NCBI GenBank assembly: GCA_900555515.1
Contig: USLO01000055.1
Coordinates: 1 to 10,386, forward strand
Reading direction: 5' to 3'
DNA length: 10,386 bases
DNA from: an uncultured Collinsella sp.
GTDB taxonomy: Bacteria > Actinomycetota > Coriobacteriia > Coriobacteriales > Coriobacteriaceae
The notes below the pieces were generated by a model. It saw only the letters and a program-made list of their open reading frames with translations. It was not told the DNA's origin and ran no database searches. Position 1 is the first letter of the stretch, and every line of letters starts with the position of its first letter. A program made the position numbers and the translations under genes. Shown here in pieces: positions 1 to 6,171 of the stretch.

Positions 1-103
1 AAAAGAGTAGGTGGCGCATAGCGTCTTGTAAATCATGCGGGGTCAACTCTACCAGATGATTTTTCTAGGACGGGGGCTATTTTGCACCTCGGCTTGATTC
101 GTT

Positions 104-265
104 CGCCACGAAACGCGCCTATCTACTACGTTTAACCGATCGCCCTCAACCATGCCAAATTTCGCGAAATAAAAACTGCAGGTAGACGGCTTGCGTATTC
201 TCGGAAAACCGGGGGATGGTCGACCCATATGGGTTAAACGTAGTAGATAGGTCATTTTCGTGGCG
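104..265. repeat. Extended inverted repeat, 34-bp arms, upstream of tex
   Basis: The left arm (104-137) and right arm (232-265) are inverted copies. Each arm reads, toward the centre, CGCCACGAAA, then four unmatched bases, then the 20-mer CCTATCTACTACGTTTAACC. The 20-bp blocks (118-137 and 232-251) and the 10-bp blocks (104-113 and 256-265) match perfectly, so 30 of 34 positions pair. The 94-bp interior contains two smaller palindromes, ATTTCGCGAAAT (159-170) and ACCCATATGGGT (223-234, overlapping the right arm). No convincing protein is encoded here, and nothing recognisable is seen in 1-103. It could be a non-coding interspersed repeat, a divergent regulatory module or a structured RNA; the sequence alone does not decide. 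Confidence 0.8.
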
Positions 266-269
266 CGGC

Positions 270-288
270 CCCAAAACAGTCTTTTGGG
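270..288 (+). other. Small hairpin in the tex leader
   Basis: CCCAAAA (270-276) pairs perfectly with TTTTGGG (282-288) around a CAGTC loop. It lies between the inverted repeat and the tex start. No T-run follows, so it does not look like a terminator. Nothing else was recognised in the remaining leader, and no promoter hexamer pair for tex is convincing. Confidence 0.4.
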
Positions 289-346
289 ACGGGTGGTATC
301 CTTGGTAGCCCTGTGCTGCAAACGCACCTTAAACGCAAGGAGTCCC

Positions 347-2494
347 ATGGATCTTATCGCCCAGCTCGCCCGCGAGCTCAACCTTAAGGCCGCCAACGTC
401 GAGGCGGCCGTCAAGCTCATCGACGAGGGCAACACCATCCCCTTTATCTCGCGCTACCGCAAGGAAGCCACGGGCGGCATGGACGACGTCGCCCTGCGCG
501 CACTCGACGAGCGTCTGTCCTACCTGCGCAATCTTGAGCAGCGTAAAGAGGACGTCATTCTGCTCATCGACGCCCAGGGCAAGCTCACGCCCGAACTCGA
601 ACAGCAGATTCGCGAGGCCACGCAGCTCCAACGTGTCGAGGACCTCTACAAGCCCTACCGCAAAAAGCGCATGACCCGCGCGCAGAAGGCCCGCGAGGCG
701 GGCTTGGAGCCGCTCGCCAACATGATCATCATGCAGGCCTCGGCCAAGGGCAGCGCGCTCGACGCCGCCGCGGCATACGTCAACGAGGAGGCCGGCTTCG
801 ACACGCCCGAGAAGGCGCTCGCCGGCGCCGCCGACATCGTGGCCGAGACGGTAGCCGAAGATCCCGAGAACGTCGCCGACCTGCGCGCCTTTACGCAAAA
901 CACCGCCGACATCGTCGTCGAGGCCACCGACCCCGCCGAAAAGACTCCCTACGAGCCCTACTACAACTTTGACGAGCCGCTGCGCCGTATACCCAACCAC
1001 CGCGTGCTGGCTATCGACCGCGGTGAGCGCGAGGGCAAACTCCGCGTGCACGTGAACGTCGACGGTGCTGTCGCGACGGCGCGCCTCGGCAGCCGTTGGC
1101 CCCGCCGCCAAGGCGTGTTCGCGCCCGTCTTTGACGCCGCCATCGCCGACGGTTACAAGCGCCTCATGGCCCCTTCGCTGGAGCGCGAGGCCCGCGCCAA
1201 GCTCACCGTTCGTGCCCAGACCGAAGCCATCAACGTCTTTGCCAAGAATCTCGAAGGCTTGCTCTCGGCACGCCCCGTGCGCGGCGCCCGCGTGCTCGCG
1301 CTCGACCCGGGCTACCGCACGGGCTGCAAGGTCGCCGTCATGGACGAAACCGGCAAGCTGCTCGACCACGGCGTGGTCTACCCCACCAAGCCACGCCACG
1401 ACGTCGCCGGCACCAAGCGCGAGCTCGCCCGCCTCGTCAAGAAGGACAGCGTCAACACCATCGTCATCGGCAACGGCACCGCCAGCCGCGAGACCGAAGA
1501 AGTCGTCTCGGAGTTCATTGCCGAGCAGGCACCCGGACTGCGATACACCATCGTCAACGAGGCCGGCGCGTCGGTGTACTCCGCCTCCGAGCTCGCAAGC
1601 CAGGAATATCCCGACCTGGACGTCACCGTGCGCGGCGCCATGAGCCTGGGTCGTCGCCTGCAGGACCCGCTGGCAGAGCTCGTCAAGATTCCGCCCCAGT
1701 CCATCGGCGTCGGCCAGTACCAGCACGACCTTGACCAGGCCGAGCTCTCGCGCACCCTGGGCCACGTGGTGGAGGACGTCGTCAACCGTGTGGGCGTCGA
1801 CGTCAACACTGCGAGTGCGAGCCTGCTGGGATATGTATCGGGCATTACGCCGAGCGTGGCCAAGAACATCGTGGCCTACCGCGAGGAAAACGGCGCCTTT
1901 ACCGATCGCCGCCAGCTCAAGAAGGTCCCCAAGCTGGGACCCAAGGCATACCTCAACGCCGCGGGTTTCCTGCGCATCAGCGGCGGTAAGAACCCGCTCG
2001 ACGCAACGAGCGTCCACCCCGAAAGCTACGAGGTGGCAACGTCCGTCTTGGAACGCGCCGGCGTTAAAGCAAGCGAGCTCAGCCGCGGCGGCGTGCCCGA
2101 CATCGAGCGCCGCCTGGGCAGCATCTCGGCGCTGGCAAGCGACCTAGACTGCGGCACCCTGACGCTCATCGACATTGTCAACGAGCTCAAGAAGCCCGGC
2201 CGCGACCCGCGCGACGACGCGCCCGAGGTGGTCTTTAGCCGCTCGGCACTTTCCATCGACGACCTGGAGCCGGGTATGGAGCTCAAGGGCACGGTGCGCA
2301 ACGTCGTCGACTTTGGTGCCTTCGTCGACGTGGGCGTGCACCAGGACGGCCTCGTACACATCTCCAAGCTCGCCAATCGCTTTGTCAAGCACCCGAGCGA
2401 CGTGGTACGCGTCGGCGACACGGTAAAGGTGTGGGTAGAGAAGGTCGACCGCGACCGCAAAAAGATCTCCCTCACCATGGTGCAGGGGAAGTAA
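347..2494 (+). CDS. tex: Tex, RNA-binding transcription accessory protein (YqgF-HhH-S1)
   Basis: This encodes 715 aa, typical for Tex, a cytoplasmic nucleic-acid-binding protein linked to transcription and required in some bacteria for toxin expression or stress fitness. The N-terminal helical region has the family signature around residues 30-45 (TIPFISRYRKEATGG) and a later EDLYKPYRKKR stretch. An RNase H-like YqgF fold follows, with ALDPGYRTG at about 318-326 (Asp320). A double helix-hairpin-helix segment spans about 480-545, and a C-terminal S1 domain about 644-712 (GTVRNVVDFGAFVDVG, then DGLVHISKL). The ATG at 347 is chosen because AAGGAG lies at 337-342 and the Tex N-terminus begins here. 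An upstream in-frame GTG at 260 would add 29 unconserved residues. It is monocistronic and convergent with the next gene. The identity is secure; the exact physiological role in this organism is not. Confidence 0.96.
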   Translation: MDLIAQLARELNLKAANVEAAVKLIDEGNTIPFISRYRKEATGGMDDVALRALDERLSYLRNLEQRKEDVILLIDAQGKLTPELEQQIREATQLQRVEDLYKPYRKKRMTRAQKAREAGLEPLANMIIMQASAKGSALDAAAAYVNEEAGFDTPEKALAGAADIVAETVAEDPENVADLRAFTQNTADIVVEATDPAEKTPYEPYYNFDEPLRRIPNHRVLAIDRGEREGKLRVHVNVDGAVATARLGSRWPRRQGVFAPVFDAAIADGYKRLMAPSLEREARAKLTVRAQTEAINVFAKNLEGLLSARPVRGARVLALDPGYRTGCKVAVMDETGKLLDHGVVYPTKPRHDVAGTKRELARLVKKDSVNTIVIGNGTASRETEEVVSEFIAEQAPGLRYTIVNEAGASVYSASELASQEYPDLDVTVRGAMSLGRRLQDPLAELVKIPPQSIGVGQYQHDLDQAELSRTLGHVVEDVVNRVGVDVNTASASLLGYVSGITPSVAKNIVAYREENGAFTDRRQLKKVPKLGPKAYLNAAGFLRISGGKNPLDATSVHPESYEVATSVLERAGVKASELSRGGVPDIERRLGSISALASDLDCGTLTLIDIVNELKKPGRDPRDDAPEVVFSRSALSIDDLEPGMELKGTVRNVVDFGAFVDVGVHQDGLVHISKLANRFVKHPSDVVRVGDTVKVWVEKVDRDRKKISLTMVQGK

Positions 2495-2508
2495 ACCGCC
2501 AAAGCAAG

Positions 2509-2714
2509 GGTACCCCCTGCAGCGACGTGCAAAATCGCGAGTATTCTGCAAATTCCGCCGTTCCGAACGCCCCACAGGGGCAATAAAGTCAAAAACAGCC
2601 CCCGTTTTAGCGTCGTCAGGGCCAAAACGGGGGCTGTTCCGTGCTTTATCTAGCTGGTAAAAGCCTTTACCTTGCTGAATACTCTCAATTTTGCACGGCG
2701 CAGGCGGGGGTACC
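2509..2714. repeat. 38-bp imperfect inverted repeat enclosing a terminator hairpin
   Basis: The left arm (2509-2546, starting GGTACCCCCTGC and ending GAGTATTC) pairs with the right arm (2677-2714, starting GAATACTC and ending GGGGGTACC). 32 of 38 positions match. The arms contain ATTTTGCAC or its complement, a 9-mer also present at 79-87. The interior holds the perfect hairpin at 2594-2638. The element fills most of the non-coding gap between convergent tex and fsa. It could be a palindromic intergenic repeat or a large bidirectional termination structure. No reading frame in it looks like a gene. Confidence 0.7.
2594..2638 (-). terminator. Intrinsic terminator, stronger on the minus strand
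   Basis: AACAGCCCCCGTTTT (2594-2608) and AAAACGGGGGCTGTT (2624-2638) form a perfect 15-bp stem with a 15-nt loop. Read on the minus strand the stem ends GGGGGCTGTTTTTGAC, a proper U-tract, so it should stop transcription coming from the fsa gene at 2876-3580. Read on the plus strand the downstream bases are CCGTGCTTTATC, so termination of tex would be weaker. The convergent layout favours a shared, mainly minus-strand terminator. Confidence 0.7.
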
Positions 2715-2721
2715 TTTGTCC

Positions 2722-2742
2722 ACGGCAGGATATGGAAGCCGA
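2722..2742. repeat. Direct repeat of the fsa 3' end, outer copy
   Basis: These 21 bases are identical to 2878-2898, which encode the last residues of the fsa gene at 2876-3580 (GFHILP on the minus strand). The outer copy continues into TGG on the minus strand instead of the TAA stop. The two copies bracket 135 bases (2743-2877) that include a small hairpin, CCGACA at 2754-2759 with TGTCGG at 2766-2771, and the larger palindrome at 2774-2845. It is either a partial duplication of the gene tail or a target duplication left by an inserted palindromic element. Confidence 0.75.
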
Positions 2743-2773
2743 TTACCAACCTACCGACAAGCTCGTGTCGGCA

Positions 2774-2845
2774 GCCCCGGCCTTTCCTTTGCCTAGCGCG
2801 ACCCTCGCGAAGCGCGTGAGCGATAGGGAAAGGAAAGGCCGGGGC
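2774..2845. repeat. GC-rich palindrome, 17-bp perfect arms
   Basis: GCCCCGGCCTTTCCTTT (2774-2790) and its exact reverse complement (2829-2845) form the stem. The pairing extends imperfectly inward through CCTA and CGC, and an inner CGCG-AAG-CGCG stem sits at 2806-2816. No T-run follows on either strand, so it is not a canonical intrinsic terminator. It lies between the fsa stop and the 21-bp duplicated fsa tail, which suggests an inserted palindromic unit. It could still stabilise the 3' end of the fsa mRNA. Confidence 0.75.
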
Positions 2846-2875
2846 GAACAACCCGCGGCGCAGCCAGTGTTCGCG

Positions 2876-3580
2876 TTACGGCAGGATATGGAAGCCGAGC
2901 GAGGCGATATCCTTGGCAAAGCCACGGACGGTGTCGAGCGAGACCTCGTAGGGGTCACGGCCGATGTTCTTGCGCTTGGCCAGGATGCTGTTGGGCACCG
3001 TGATGATCTGGCAACCGCAGGCTTCGGCTTGGTAGATGTTGATGAGCTCGCGCGTGGACGCCCACAGGACCTCGCAGTTGGGCTTGGCGGCGGCCTTCTT
3101 GACCGACTCCGTCACAAACGGAATGGGATCGACGCCGGTATCGGCGATGCGGCCGGCAAAGAGTGAGATAATGGACGGCGTCTCGGCGTCAACGGCCTCG
3201 ACCATCTCATCGACCTGCTTAGGCGTAAAGATAGTGGTGACGTTGACCTTGATGCCGTCGGCGGAAAGCTTGCGGACAAGCTCGGCGGTGGACTCGCCCT
3301 TGGTGGTCACGCACGGAATCTTGACGTAGACGTTCTCGGCCCAGGTAGCGATCTCGCGGGCCTCGACCTCCATGGTCTCGACGTCGTCGGCAAAGACCTC
3401 AAACGACACGGATACATCGGTGATGTGGGCCAAGACCTCTTTGGCAAACGCGCGGTAATCCGTCACGCCGCCCTTCTTCATAAGGGACGGGTTGGTCGTG
3501 AAACCCTGAACGTTGCCGTTCTCGTACATGTCGAGCATGCCCTCGAGGTTTGCACCGTCAGCGAACACCTTGATTGCCAT
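2876..3580 (-). CDS. fsa: Transaldolase / fructose-6-phosphate aldolase family protein, copy 1
   Basis: This encodes 234 aa of the small FSA/TalC branch of class I aldolases (family length about 215-235). Members cleave fructose 6-phosphate to dihydroxyacetone and glyceraldehyde 3-phosphate, or transfer the dihydroxyacetone unit. Visible motifs are GFTTNPSL at about 26-33 and VYVKIP at 84-89, with Lys87 the expected Schiff-base lysine, followed by SLFAGRIADTG in the second half. In E. coli FSA the position before the conserved Arg-Ile block is Tyr131; here it is Phe, as in true transaldolases, which hints at transaldolase chemistry (inference). The start is the ATG at 3580, preceded by AAAGGA at a spacing of about 9; an upstream ATG at 3604 lacks support. 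It has its own 320-bp upstream region and lies beyond the PTS terminator, so it is probably a separate transcript. It ends at GFHILP, two residues short of its paralogue. Confidence 0.93.
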   Translation of the reverse strand: MAIKVFADGANLEGMLDMYENGNVQGFTTNPSLMKKGGVTDYRAFAKEVLAHITDVSVSFEVFADDVETMEVEAREIATWAENVYVKIPCVTTKGESTAELVRKLSADGIKVNVTTIFTPKQVDEMVEAVDAETPSIISLFAGRIADTGVDPIPFVTESVKKAAAKPNCEVLWASTRELINIYQAEACGCQIITVPNSILAKRKNIGRDPYEVSLDTVRGFAKDIASLGFHILP

Positions 3581-3810
3581 CTGCCTGATTCCTTTCGTTT
3601 GCACGCGGGCGTTGAACTGCTAAACACTTTACCTACGTTTATCAAGGCGTGAGCTGCGGGTTTTATCTTCTCGACGAACGGTTTTGCAGTTTTACCATTT
3701 TTATATCGACACCCCAGCGGCAAAACGTTTTTCTGGTCATCGCGGTTGATTCCGTGCGCGGCGCAGAGACGACGCTTTGTCAACACGTTTTCATAACCAC
3801 TCCAAACCAA
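3581..3810 (-). promoter_or_regulatory. Non-coding leader and presumed promoter region of fsa copy 1
   Basis: This is most of the gap between the fsa start and the PTS terminator; the rest of the gap (3845-3901) shows nothing recognisable. The best minus-strand -10-like hexamer is TATAAA at 3700-3705, with no good -35 at 16-18 bp. A perfect TTGACA at 3778-3783 has no matching -10. The 9-mer CTACGTTTA at 3633-3641 is shared with the repeat arm at 118-137. An AAAGGA ribosome binding site precedes the ATG. The promoter position is therefore unresolved, but the preceding terminator argues that one exists here. Confidence 0.35.
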
Positions 3811-3844
3811 AAGCGGTGACGCCTCATTTGAGACGTCACCGCTT
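3811..3844 (-). terminator. Intrinsic terminator of the fsa2-PTS operon
   Basis: The arms at 3811-3825 (AAGCGGTGACGCCTC) and 3830-3844 (GAGACGTCACCGCTT) pair at 14 of 15 positions around an ATTT loop. On the minus strand the stem is followed by TTTTGGTTTGG. It sits 57 bases downstream of the IIC stop codon and upstream of the separate fsa gene, so it should end the PTS transcript. Confidence 0.85.
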
Positions 3845-3901
3845 CCGTGTAGGAGCCGGTTATCGGAGCTCCGCCCGATTAGGGCTTAACGTACGCCTGG
3901 A

Positions 3902-5293
3902 TTACTCTTCCTCAACGTGATTGATCACAGCACCCTTGGTGTGGATGAAGTTGGGGACGAAGGCGACGACCAGAAGGACAGCGAGAATCGCGTAGACACC
4001 GGTGGTACCGAAGGCCTCGGCAGCGCGGCCGAGCGTAATACCAATGACGGAGAAATCGAAGTCGCCGAACGTAGTGTTCTTGAAGCCAAAGACGTCAAGA
4101 ACGGGCAGGAGCAGGGCCGGGGCAAAGGTGATGAGCAGGCCGTTGACGAAAGCGCCAAGAGCTGCGCCCTTGCGACCGCCGGTAGCATTGCCGTAGATGC
4201 CTGCGGTAGCACCGCAGAAGAAGTGGGGAACCATGCCCGGGATGATGAAGATGCCCAGGGTAGCGCCCACGATGAACATACCGACCACGCCACCGATGAA
4301 GGAAGCGACAAAGCCGAGGATGACGGCGGTGGGAGCATAGGGGAAGAAGACGGCGCAGTCGACGGCGGGGATGGCGCCGGGGATCAGCTTGTTGGAGATG
4401 CCCTGGAAAGCCGGGACCAGGTCGGCGAGGATCATACGAACGCCGTTGTAGACGATGGTGACACCAACGGCGAAGGACAGGGCACAGGTCAGGGCATAGA
4501 CGATTACATTGTCGCCGCCAGCGGTCTTGGTAACGACCGCAGGATCTGCGATGTAAGCGGCGAAAGCGGTAACCAAGTAGAAGAAGGCCATGGTAAGAGC
4601 CGTGGAGATGGTGGTGTCGCGCAGGAAGGAGAACTTCTCGGGAACCTCGATCTTCTCGGTGCTGTTCTCCTCGGCGTCCTTAGCAAAAAGCGTACCGACT
4701 GCAGCGGAGATGTAATAGGCGAGTGAACCGAAGTGGCCCATGGCGATTTCATCGCCATCGGTAACCTTCTCGGTGAAACGCTGACCAACGGCGGGAAGCA
4801 TAGCGCTCACGAGGCCCAGGAACATGCCACCCACGATGACAAGCTGGACATCCTGGAAGCCAGATGCCTGCAGAACGGCAGACAGCAGGCAGGCCATAAA
4901 CATGCTGTGATGGCCCGTCAGGAAGATGTACTTAAACTTGGTAAAGCGGGCAATGATAATGTTCACGACGTAGCCGAGAATCAGGATCATCATGGTCTGA
5001 ACGCCGAGGACGCTCTGAGCCATCGAAACGACGACCTCGTTGTTGGGCACGACGCCGGTGATGTGGAAACCGGTCTCGATGAAGGTACCCAGCGGAGCAA
5101 GGTTCTCCTGAACAACAGCGGCGCCGGCAGACAGCATGATGTAACCCAGAATGGGCTTCAGGGTGCCCGTCATCACCTTGTGGGCAGGACGCTTAAGCGC
5201 GACAAGGCCCACAAAGGCAAATAGACCCATGATCCATGCTGGCTTGGTCAGAATCGATTGGATAAACTCAAGTATGGGAAGGATGGCTTGCAT
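3902..5293 (-). CDS. ulaA: PTS IIC component, UlaA/SgaT (ascorbate) family
   Basis: This is a 463-aa polytopic membrane permease that moves a sugar across the membrane while IIB phosphorylates it. Hydrophobic segments run through most of the protein, with a more polar stretch at about 203-226. Family landmarks match E. coli UlaA by eye: LTGHH at 125-129, VTDGDEIAMGH at 177-187, and the long signature at about 294-325 (AFQGISNKLIPGAIPAVDCA, then FPYAPTAV). It is distinct from the GatC and fructose IIC types. The ATG at 5293 is chosen for its AAAGGAAG site 7 nt upstream; the in-frame ATG at 5338 would add 15 polar residues ahead of the first hydrophobic segment. It is the last gene of the fsa2-IIA-IIB-IIC unit. 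Family membership is strong, but ascorbate is not assured because no ula catabolic gene is in the window. Confidence 0.93.
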   Translation of the reverse strand: MQAILPILEFIQSILTKPAWIMGLFAFVGLVALKRPAHKVMTGTLKPILGYIMLSAGAAVVQENLAPLGTFIETGFHITGVVPNNEVVVSMAQSVLGVQTMMILILGYVVNIIIARFTKFKYIFLTGHHSMFMACLLSAVLQASGFQDVQLVIVGGMFLGLVSAMLPAVGQRFTEKVTDGDEIAMGHFGSLAYYISAAVGTLFAKDAEENSTEKIEVPEKFSFLRDTTISTALTMAFFYLVTAFAAYIADPAVVTKTAGGDNVIVYALTCALSFAVGVTIVYNGVRMILADLVPAFQGISNKLIPGAIPAVDCAVFFPYAPTAVILGFVASFIGGVVGMFIVGATLGIFIIPGMVPHFFCGATAGIYGNATGGRKGAALGAFVNGLLITFAPALLLPVLDVFGFKNTTFGDFDFSVIGITLGRAAEAFGTTGVYAILAVLLVVAFVPNFIHTKGAVINHVEEE

Positions 5294-5317
5294 CTGCGCT
5301 TCCTTTCTCTCTAACGT

Positions 5318-5350
5318 GGGCGCGTTTCCCTCTTCCACAGGGAACCGCCC
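5318..5350 (-). other. Hairpin in the IIB-IIC gap
   Basis: TTCCC (5326-5330) pairs with GGGAA (5340-5344) around a 9-nt loop, and flanking GGGCG/CGCCC bases add an imperfect outer stem. It lies in the 71-bp gap between the IIB stop and the IIC ribosome binding site, with no T-run after it. It may modulate mRNA stability or processing between cistrons; the evidence is only the pairing. Confidence 0.35.
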
Positions 5351-5364
5351 TTTTTTGTGCCGCT

Positions 5365-5640
5365 TTAGGCGTTAGCGGCGGCCGCCTTGATTGCCTCGAG
5401 GGCGTCTTCGCGGATCTTCTTCTTGTTCACATAGCTGCGAACGATCACAACGTTGCCGTGGAGCTCGGGAGCGAGTTCCTTAACGGTGATGAACAGATCC
5501 GGATTTGCGGAAGAAGCACCGTTCAGGTCCATAGACTCAACGTCGGCCTTGATGCCCTCCTCCTCGCAAAGCTCCTCGACTTTGCCAGCGAGCATCAGGC
5601 TAGACCCGATGCCGTTTCCGCATACGGTGATGATATGCAT
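5365..5640 (-). CDS. ulaB: PTS IIB component, UlaB/SgaB family
   Basis: This is a 91-aa soluble PTS phosphocarrier. It takes a phosphoryl group from IIA onto a cysteine and passes it to the sugar bound by IIC. The P-loop is at the N-terminus as ITVCGNGIGSSLML, with Cys7 the expected phosphorylation site. This matches the CGNGxGSS pattern of UlaB-type lactose/ascorbate IIB proteins, and the length is normal. A GGAGAGGAAGG purine-rich site precedes the ATG at 5640. It lies 75 bp after the IIA gene and 71 bp before the IIC gene, both gaps containing hairpins, so expression of the three PTS parts may be tuned separately. The order IIA-IIB-IIC supports one complex. Confidence 0.92.
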   Translation of the reverse strand: MHIITVCGNGIGSSLMLAGKVEELCEEEGIKADVESMDLNGASSANPDLFITVKELAPELHGNVVIVRSYVNKKKIREDALEAIKAAAANA

Positions 5641-5663
5641 GGCAACCTTCCTCTCCTACACGT

Positions 5664-5703
5664 GACGGTTTTCCGTCTATCCAAAAGCGGCGACGCATCG
5701 CCG
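5664..5703 (-). other. Two hairpins in the IIA-IIB gap, possible attenuator
   Basis: On the minus strand the first stem met is CGGCGA-TGCG-TCGCCG (5688-5703), followed by CTTTTGG, which resembles a weak intrinsic terminator. The second is GACGG-AAAA-CCGTC (5664-5677). Both are perfect but short and lie inside the operon between IIA and IIB. They could cause partial termination or mRNA processing. No riboswitch or protein-binding signature was recognised. Confidence 0.4.
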
Positions 5704-5715
5704 TGCCATTAAGGC

Positions 5716-6162
5716 CTAAAAGAATGAACGCATGGTCTCCAAAACCTGCTCGGGCGTATCGCATGCGCTGAGCTTGGCAACGCAGTCTTCGTCCTCGAAC
5801 ATCTGCGAAAGCTCCGCCAAGCAGCCAAGATGAGCCTTGGGGTCGGGTGCGCAAATACCCACGAGCACGTGAACCGGATCGAAATCCTCGTGTCCAAACG
5901 CAACGGCAGGGTCAAGCGTGACGATACAGATTCCCGCTTCACTCACATTGCCATCTGCCTGGGCGTGGGGCATGGCGATACCCTCTTCCAAGACCATATA
6001 GGGGCCAAATTTGTGAACCGATGAAATCATGGCGTCAACATAGCTCTGGTCGCATTTGCCAGCGTCTACGAGCAACTTACCGCATGCCCTGATCGCTTCC
6101 TCCCAGTCGGAGGCCTCGACGTGGCAGGCAACAAGCTCGGGTTTAAGAAGATCGGTCAGCAT
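5716..6162 (-). CDS. ulaC: PTS IIA component, UlaC/SgaA (mannitol-fructose type) family
   Basis: This is a 148-aa soluble EIIA domain that accepts phosphate from HPr on a histidine and donates it to IIB. The active-site block is EEGIAMPHA, with His66 the expected phosphohistidine, preceded by the usual KFGPYMVL strand. Length matches stand-alone EIIA-2 proteins, and the pairing with UlaB- and UlaA-type partners points to UlaC. The ATG at 6162 lies only 9 nt past the fsa copy 2 stop. GAGGAG, which is also the last two Glu codons of that fsa gene (6175-6180), together with GGGG just after its stop, is the likely ribosome binding site, so translation is probably coupled to fsa. The gene ends in TAG at 5716-5718. 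Confidence 0.92.
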   Translation of the reverse strand: MLTDLLKPELVACHVEASDWEEAIRACGKLLVDAGKCDQSYVDAMISSVHKFGPYMVLEEGIAMPHAQADGNVSEAGICIVTLDPAVAFGHEDFDPVHVLVGICAPDPKAHLGCLAELSQMFEDEDCVAKLSACDTPEQVLETMRSFF

Positions 6163-6171
6163 GCTCGTCCC

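Noticed and set aside
260..346. Upstream GTG start adding 29 residues to Tex
   Set aside because: The added residues do not resemble the Tex N-terminus, and the ATG at 347 has its own AAGGAG site.
1..346. Possible tRNA or other known structured RNA before tex
   Set aside because: No cloverleaf, anticodon arm or recognised riboswitch core was found; only the inverted repeat and a small hairpin are supported.
49..438. 129-codon minus-strand open frame across the inverted repeat
   Set aside because: It crosses the repeat and runs into the tex coding region, has no recognisable motif, and its course is explained by the repeat itself.
329..2017. 562-codon open frame on the minus strand opposite tex
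   Set aside because: It is a codon-bias mirror of tex in GC-rich DNA; its product is Gly/Val/Asp-rich low-complexity sequence with no recognisable domain, while tex is unambiguous.
2144..2851. 235-codon minus-strand frame through the tex-fsa gap
   Set aside because: It overlaps the 3' end of tex and is built from the intergenic repeats; the only recognisable piece is the duplicated fsa tail.
3778..3783. Perfect TTGACA on the minus strand upstream of fsa copy 1
   Set aside because: No acceptable -10 lies 16-18 bp downstream, so it was not called a promoter.
3917..4726. 269-codon plus-strand frame opposite PTS IIC
   Set aside because: It is a very acidic Gly/Asp/Glu-rich shadow of the hydrophobic IIC gene, with no family features.
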